Assembly (NCBI GenBank): GCA_014904845.1
Contig: MU119204.1
Span: forward strand, 310,001 to 374,000
From: Acephala macrosclerotiorum
Taxonomy: Eukaryota > Ascomycota > Leotiomycetes > Helotiales > Mollisiaceae
Length of the DNA: 64,000 nucleotides
Direction: 5' to 3'
The notes beneath the pieces were generated by a model. The model was not told the origin of the DNA and ran no database searches. It saw only the letters and a list, made by a program, of their open reading frames with translations. The position numbers were made by a program, and so were the translations under genes. Positions 63,866-64,000 of this stretch are shown one piece after another; position 1 is the stretch's first letter, and every line of letters starts with the position of its first letter.

Positions 63866-64000
63866 CTATGGAGCCATCTGACTTCGCGCCCTGGAAATCT
63901 CATCTTCTACTCCAGGACCCCGATGAACGTAAAACCTACCTCCGACTACAATTCCAGAAGCAGTCAACGTACCATCCGCGGCATGCTGCTCCCATCTCTG
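63866..64000 (-). CDS. C-terminal fragment of an unidentified protein (5' truncated by window edge)
   Basis: A minus-strand frame is open from the window end and closes with TAG at 63866, giving 44 residues (WEQHAADGTLTASGIVVGGR, then FYVHRGPGVEDEISRARSQM). The balanced composition suggests the 3' end of a real gene. It is too short for identification. Confidence 0.45.
   Translation of the reverse strand, partial: QRWEQHAADGTLTASGIVVGGRFYVHRGPGVEDEISRARSQMAP

Overview
This is nuclear DNA of a filamentous ascomycete (Pezizomycotina). The genes carry short (about 47-90 nt) GT-AG introns with CTAAC/CTGAC-like branch sites, and the window includes families restricted to or typical of these fungi: a Leashin-like giant septal protein, a NUC-1/PalcA-type bHLH factor and a CRT10-family protein. 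I cannot place the organism below subphylum; a leotiomycete or related lineage is only a guess.

Layout. 1-16619 (+) is one enormous gene, cut at its 5' end by the window edge: a 15-kb exon of charged Lys-rich repeats joined by a single small intron to a coiled-coil C-terminal exon. A MYND zinc-finger gene (17257-18218, +) and an ammonium transporter of the Mep1/3-MeaA subtype (19915-21763, -) follow. 21.8-27.2 kb is gene-poor. It holds a minisatellite, an AT-rich block resembling a RIP-mutated repeat relic, and a small gene broken by three in-frame stops. A six-exon CRT10-family gene lies at 27250-29949 (+).

30-36.2 kb is again gene-poor, but contains a minus-strand stretch (30816-31638) with strong coding character whose exon structure I could not resolve, plus a cluster of CACGTG E-boxes. 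A kelch-like single-pass membrane protein occupies 36.3-38.7 kb (+). About 9 kb without a confident gene then leads to the NUC-1-type bHLH regulator (47915-50020, +), which sits behind a long pyrimidine-rich leader.

50.7-64 kb is dense with housekeeping genes: KEOPS subunit PCC1 (-) divergent from the CDC14 phosphatase (+); a 14-3-3 protein (-); the mitochondrial ATPase inhibitor IF1 (+) convergent with nucleoporin NSP1 (-); NSP1 divergent from an acidic, repeat-containing conserved fungal protein (+); and the last codons of a minus-strand gene at the right edge.

The genes do not form a metabolic cluster. Themes that recur are septum/cell-cycle biology (Leashin-like protein, CDC14, 14-3-3) and nutrient sensing (ammonium uptake, phosphate regulator). 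No rRNA, tRNA, CRISPR or intact transposon was recognised. Exon boundaries were placed by eye from splice signals, frame continuity and family conservation.
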